Assembly (NCBI GenBank): GCA_017647225.1
Contig: JAGCLA010000021.1
Location: forward strand, 1 to 46,271
DNA: 46,271 nucleotides
Reading direction: 5' to 3'
DNA from: Bacteroidaceae bacterium
GTDB lineage: Bacteria; Bacteroidota; Bacteroidia; Bacteroidales; Bacteroidaceae
Shown: positions 43,476 through 46,271 of the stretch, one piece after another
Position numbering within the stretch: the first letter of the stretch is position 1
Layout: each line of letters starts with the position of its first letter
Translations under genes and position numbers: made by a program
Notes under the pieces: model-generated
The model's input: the letters and a program-made list of their open reading frames with translations, nothing else
Database searches by the model: none
Told to the model about the DNA's origin: nothing

Positions 43476-44105
43476 TTAATTATAAAACTCTAGGCAAACA
43501 GCCAATCCATTGAGAATTGATATCTGGTATATCTTGTTAGTTGCAATAAGCGGTATATTATTGTTTACCCACTTTATACTCTCAGGAAGAGTGAGTGTTG
43601 TAGCAATCTCGCCACTTGCAAACTGTATCATATACTCGTTTACCAGGCTCTTATCTGCAGGTTCAACCAATGAAAGATTAAGGTTATTGACTTCGCCCCA
43701 AACATTCATTACATTGGGCATAATACTTACAGTTGTTTCTGTATGATTTATAATACTTATTGCACCACTAGGTCTGCCCCACTCGCCCCACTTGTGTTCG
43801 CAATTCTCATAACGGCGTGTACGGGTATAGGTCAACACATGGCCTGTCAGGCGATTGACACGTGTCAGTGTTTGCACAACAACCCTTTCGTTCTGGTTAT
43901 TGGCATTGCGTGTCTGGTCTTTTACAACAAGGTGAACAACCTCTTCACCCTCATATTCAAACGGTAACCCCAACGACTTATCATCTACCAGAAGAGTTAT
44001 TGTATAGGCTCCGTTCCAAATAAATTCTTCAAGACTGGTAAGCTGTTTCGGTCTTTCTCCGGCATGTACACAGCGATACTCATTGATTAAACTTTTCTGT
44101 TCCAT
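43476..44105 (-). CDS. Phage-tail-like protein of unknown function
   Basis: A 209-residue soluble protein, mostly beta by pattern. The N-terminal half has EFIWNGAYTITLLVDDKSLGLPFEYEG and a repeated TLTRVNRLTGHVLTYTRTRRYE section; the C-terminal part VNEYMIQFASG...TLTLPESIKWVNNNIPLIATNKIYQISILNGLAVCLEF resembles the end domain of tail or baseplate proteins in Bacteroides prophages, by recall. It precedes the LRR gene by 7 bp, so the trio is one operon read from the promoter-like box at 44126. Confidence 0.65.
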   Translation of the reverse strand: MEQKSLINEYRCVHAGERPKQLTSLEEFIWNGAYTITLLVDDKSLGLPFEYEGEEVVHLVVKDQTRNANNQNERVVVQTLTRVNRLTGHVLTYTRTRRYENCEHKWGEWGRPSGAISIINHTETTVSIMPNVMNVWGEVNNLNLSLVEPADKSLVNEYMIQFASGEIATTLTLPESIKWVNNNIPLIATNKIYQISILNGLAVCLEFYN

Positions 44106-44125
44106 AGTGTTGTTTTTTTTATTAC

Positions 44126-44133
44126 AAAATTAT
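44126..44133 (-). promoter_or_regulatory. Candidate -7 box of the minus-strand trio
   Basis: On the minus strand TAATTTTG, exact TAnnTTTG, lies 20 bp before the start codon at 44105. No -33 box at proper spacing is evident. Confidence 0.4.
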
Positions 44134-44281
44134 GTTCAGAGCACAACAAGAAGGTTGTTGTATTGCTAATTGGCATCGTAAACAACCGAAAAAATCAAAT
44201 AAATCAGAATTTACATACATACTCACAATTTTGTTATTATCTTAGCAACTACGTCCGAAAAACAGATAATATTAAAAAGAG

Positions 44282-45385
44282 ATGCAAAAACGACGCATAC
44301 TGTTCATTACCCCCTTGCCACCACCCGTGCATGGCTCGGCAATGGTCAGTCAATATATTAAGGAGAACGAAGAGTTGAACGAAAATTTCATCTGCGACTT
44401 TGTCAACCTTTCGACTTCGCGCAACATTGACGAGATTGGCAAAAAGTCACTTATGAAATATCTGCGTTTCATTGGAGCATATTTCATCACATTCTGGAAG
44501 TTGCTTACACACCGCTACGCACTATGCTATCTTGCAATCACTTGCTATGGCATAGGATTCCTTAAAGACGCGCCGTTTGTCCTGCTATGCAAACTATTCC
44601 GCAGAAGAGTCATGATACACCAACATAACAAAGGTATGAGCAGTTGTGTAAGCAAGAACCCATATAAATGGCTATTACCTCTTGTTTACAAAAACACTAA
44701 AGTTATACTGCTCTCATGGTACCTATACCCGGATATTGAACAGGTGGTCAAGAAAGAACAAATAATAATCTGCCCTAACGGAATACCGGAAACATTAGAA
44801 AAAGATTTATGCTTTGAGCATAGCAATAACGTTCCACAATTATTGTTCCTTTCAAACCTTATCCCAAGCAAAGGAGTATATACCCTACTCGACGCCTGTA
44901 AAGTCCTGAAAGAGAAAGGCTATAACCTTGTTTGTAACTATGTGGGTGGTGAAAGCAAAGAAATTACAAAAGATGTTTTTGCAAGAGCCGTAGAAGAACG
45001 TGGATTGACCGGTATAGCAATATATCATGGCCCAAAGTATGGAAACGATAAGAAAGCCTTTTTTACAGGAAGTGACATCTTTGTATTTCCAACATTTTAC
45101 CACAACGAATGTTTCCCTTTGGTGATATTAGAAGCCATGCAAAACAAGCTACCTGTCATTTCAACCGATGAGGGTGGTATTCCTGATATCATAGAAAATG
45201 GCATAAATGGTTTTGTATGCAAAAGGAACGATGCCAATTCAACAGCAGATGCCATAGAACAGCTACTAAACAATAAAGACAAAGCTATTCAAATGGGACA
45301 GAACGGCTACCGCCTATTCAAAGAGAAATTCACATTAGAACAATTCAACAGAAGTATTATTCAAATCGTTAAAGAGAATATATAA
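44282..45385 (+). CDS. GT4-family glycosyltransferase
   Basis: A 367-residue GT-B enzyme: RRILFITPLPPPVHGSAMVSQYI (with the GSA glycine-rich motif), HQHNKGMSS, LLFLSNLIPSKGVYTLLDA and FPTFYHNECFPLVILEAMQNKLPVIST with the intact E-x7-E pair. It lies beyond the minus-strand trio but belongs functionally to the polysaccharide locus, so the trio probably interrupts an older continuous unit. A separate promoter could not be assigned with confidence. Confidence 0.92.
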   Translation: MQKRRILFITPLPPPVHGSAMVSQYIKENEELNENFICDFVNLSTSRNIDEIGKKSLMKYLRFIGAYFITFWKLLTHRYALCYLAITCYGIGFLKDAPFVLLCKLFRRRVMIHQHNKGMSSCVSKNPYKWLLPLVYKNTKVILLSWYLYPDIEQVVKKEQIIICPNGIPETLEKDLCFEHSNNVPQLLFLSNLIPSKGVYTLLDACKVLKEKGYNLVCNYVGGESKEITKDVFARAVEERGLTGIAIYHGPKYGNDKKAFFTGSDIFVFPTFYHNECFPLVILEAMQNKLPVISTDEGGIPDIIENGINGFVCKRNDANSTADAIEQLLNNKDKAIQMGQNGYRLFKEKFTLEQFNRSIIQIVKENI

Positions 45386-45542
45386 ATAATATAGAAACAG
45401 TTCTTGTAACAAGCATCCTTCCCGGGCAAACAAAGCAAGAAAATCTGATGGGGAGATAACAGAATCACAAGGTTGTCATTTTTCACAATGATGGATTAAA
45501 AACTACCCTGTTTCCAAAATCAGAAAAAACATTCAATATTTC

Positions 45543-45573
45543 TTTCAGTAAAAACATATAAACACTATATTTG
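45543..45573 (+). promoter_or_regulatory. Promoter of a small-RNA candidate
   Basis: TTTC (45543-45546), 19 nt, TATATTTG (45566-45573), exact -7 match. Bases 45386-45542 show no gene or signal that I can name. Confidence 0.6.
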
Positions 45574-45577
45574 CAAG

Positions 45578-45652
45578 GTAAATGCAAAAGCAGAAAAGCA
45601 CTACACAAAAGGTGAAGCAATTTGTTCCAACAAATACTTCACCTTTCTTTTA
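45578..45652 (+). ncRNA. Candidate ~75-nt small RNA
   Basis: Bounded by a good Bacteroidota promoter and an intrinsic terminator, with no gene between. A 29-codon open frame starting at 45582 runs through the terminator and is not convincing. No known RNA family is recognised. Confidence 0.45.
45608..45651 (+). terminator. Terminator of the small-RNA candidate
   Basis: AAAGGTGAAG (45608-45617) pairs with CTTCACCTTT (45636/7-45645), extended by an inner ATTTGT/ACAAAT stem, followed by CTTTTATTT. Confidence 0.8.
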
Positions 45653-45746
45653 TTTACGTCAAGACAGATAGAACAATGAGTTACCACTCAATCTCCCGCA
45701 CCATCACTACAAAATCTACAGGTTATTCAACACCACAATAATTACA

Positions 45747-45777
45747 ACAAAAAAAGCGATAACCTTTCGATTATCGC
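45747..45777 (-). terminator. Minus-strand terminator of the tRNA unit
   Basis: Stem GCGATAA (45756-45762) / TTATCGC (45771-45777); read on the minus strand it is followed by a run of T. It lies downstream of the tRNA fragment. Confidence 0.75.
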
Positions 45778-45784
45778 CTTAACT

Positions 45785-45811
45785 TGAGCGGAAAACGAGG
45801 CTCGAACCCGC
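45785..45811 (-). pseudogene. Duplicated 3' fragment of tRNA-Gly
   Basis: On the minus strand GCGGGTTCGAGCCTCGTTTT followed by CCGCTC repeats the T-arm and 3' acceptor strand of the intact tRNA-Gly 156 bp away, in the same orientation and almost identical. The 5' half of a tRNA is missing. It could be an attachment-site scar or a decayed second gene. Confidence 0.75.
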
Positions 45812-45843
45812 ATTCGCGGGTATTTATCGCGAACTTTTGTTAC

Positions 45844-45878
45844 ACCCCCTATCCCCCTAAAAGGGGGCATCGTGGGGT
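45844..45878. repeat. Solo C/G-rich palindromic element
   Basis: Outer ACCCC (45844-45848) pairs with GGGGT (45874-45878), inner CCCCC (45853-45857) with GGGGG (45863-45867), loop TAAAA. The order of blocks (ACCCC, CCCC hairpin, AAAA loop) resembles the terminal repeats of the DUF559 element in wecB. Confidence 0.65.
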
Positions 45879-45906
45879 CACTCGTGAGAGCCTACCTATA
45901 CAAAAC

Positions 45907-45936
45907 AAATAAGGTTGGCATTTACCAACCTTATTT
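45907..45936 (-). terminator. Hairpin downstream of tRNA-Gly
   Basis: AAATAAGGTTGG (45907-45918) / CCAACCTTATTT (45925-45936), 12-bp perfect stem; minus-strand reading gives a partial U tract. Confidence 0.8.
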
Positions 45937-45941
45937 ATCAG

Positions 45942-46014
45942 AGCGGAAAACGAGGCTCGAACTCGCGACCCCAACCTTGGCAAGGTTGTGCTCTACCAAC
46001 TGAGCTATTTCCGC
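45942..46014 (-). tRNA. tRNA-Gly (GCC)
   Basis: 73 nt on the minus strand. Acceptor GCGGAAA / TTTCCGC, D-arm GCTCAGTTGGTAGAGC, anticodon loop TTGCCAA (anticodon GCC), T-loop GTTCGAG. CCA is not encoded. Confidence 0.95.
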
Positions 46015-46049
46015 AGTTTTTTCATAAAATGAGATTTTGATTTTTAATG

Positions 46050-46133
46050 TGAAGAAGATGAGACTCGAACTCACACGACCCAACGGTCACTACCCCCTCA
46101 AAGTAGCGCGTCTACCAATTCCGCCACTTCTCC
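46050..46133 (-). tRNA. tRNA-Leu (GAG)
   Basis: 84 nt on the minus strand with a long variable arm. Acceptor GGAGAAG / CTTCTTC, D-arm GTGGCGGAATTGGTAGACGC, anticodon loop TTGAGGG (anticodon GAG), T-loop TTCGAGT. CCA is not encoded. Confidence 0.93.
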
Positions 46134-46161
46134 ATATTTTTGTAAAACAACGTTCCTGTCG

Positions 46162-46242
46162 TGCCCAGAACAGGACTCGAACCTGCACGTCTCTCAACAC
46201 TCGCACCTGAAACGAGCGCGTCTACCATTCCGCCACCTGGGC
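46162..46242 (-). tRNA. tRNA-Leu (CAG)
   Basis: 81 nt on the minus strand with a long variable arm. Acceptor GCCCAGG / TCTGGGC, anticodon loop TTCAGGT (anticodon CAG), T-loop TTCGAGT. It is probably the first of the three co-oriented tRNAs visible here. Confidence 0.93.
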
Positions 46243-46271
46243 ATCTGTACGCATAGCGCTTAGCCGTTGAG

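Noticed and set aside
45582-45671. 29-codon open frame in the small-RNA candidate
   Set aside because: It runs through the terminator hairpin and has no credible ribosome site or family similarity.
45785-45885. A second functional tRNA
   Set aside because: Only the T-arm and 3' acceptor strand match; no D-arm or anticodon arm can be formed upstream on the minus strand.

Overview
The window looks like a chromosomal segment of a Bacteroidales bacterium (Bacteroidota; genus not determinable by eye). The evidence is: a fused FeoA-FeoB iron transporter, a TonB-dependent receptor paired with a DUF4249 lipoprotein, a sialate lyase / RenBP-type epimerase / mutarotase-symporter cluster, A-rich rather than Shine-Dalgarno leaders, and repeated matches to the Bacteroidota promoter (TTG-type -33 box, 19-20 nt, TAnnTTTG -7 box).

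Layout. 1-1.9 kb: 3' two thirds of pyruvate phosphate dikinase (ppdK), ending in a strong terminator. 2.1-6.4 kb: an acidic lipoprotein, then a short TonB-dependent receptor and a DUF4249 lipoprotein. 6.4-7.1 kb (minus): trmO. 7.2-11.9 kb: sialic acid catabolism and uptake (N-acetylneuraminate lyase, ManNAc/GlcNAc epimerase, secreted kelch mutarotase fused to a sodium:solute symporter). 12.1-13.0 kb: two tandem paralogous Lys/Asn-rich secreted proteins. 13.3-17.0 kb: FeoAB, a RIC/ScdA-like di-iron hemerythrin protein and a LuxR-type regulator with a degenerate receiver, probably one iron/nitrosative-stress operon. 17.0-18.1 kb: a DUF454 membrane protein (minus) and a secreted DUF4488-like protein.

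18.2-45.4 kb is a surface-polysaccharide locus: a nucleotidyltransferase-like protein, two Wzx-type flippases, seven glycosyltransferases, ugd, wecB, a pyruvyltransferase-family protein with a nitroreductase-like partner, two AT3 acyltransferases, an MBOAT/SGNH O-acetylation pair and a Wzy/ligase-type protein. No initiating phosphoglycosyltransferase, Wza/Wzc or UpxY-type antiterminator is visible, so those functions must be encoded elsewhere. A minus-strand trio (42.0-44.1 kb) with a BspA-like leucine-rich-repeat protein and phage-tail-like proteins interrupts the locus. The window ends with a small-RNA candidate and three minus-strand tRNA genes (Gly-GCC, Leu-GAG, Leu-CAG), plus a duplicated 3' piece of the tRNA-Gly.

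The most unusual content is repetitive. First, the locus is laced with degenerate period-7 arrays built of a 5-nt core plus a 2-nt linker, with complementary cores in the two halves so that each could fold into a long hairpin of 5-bp helices separated by small internal loops. They occupy four successive intergenic junctions from 33.1 to 36.8 kb and a fifth at 37.7-37.8 kb, supply stop codons to upstream genes, lie directly before the next start codon, flank a lone S23/Avd-like four-helix-bundle gene, and also sit in frame inside ugd and a glycosyltransferase. Second, wecB carries an exactly 441-bp in-frame insertion with about 40-bp terminal inverted repeats that encodes an intact DUF559 (Vsr-like) endonuclease domain; removing it restores a normal-length 375-residue epimerase.
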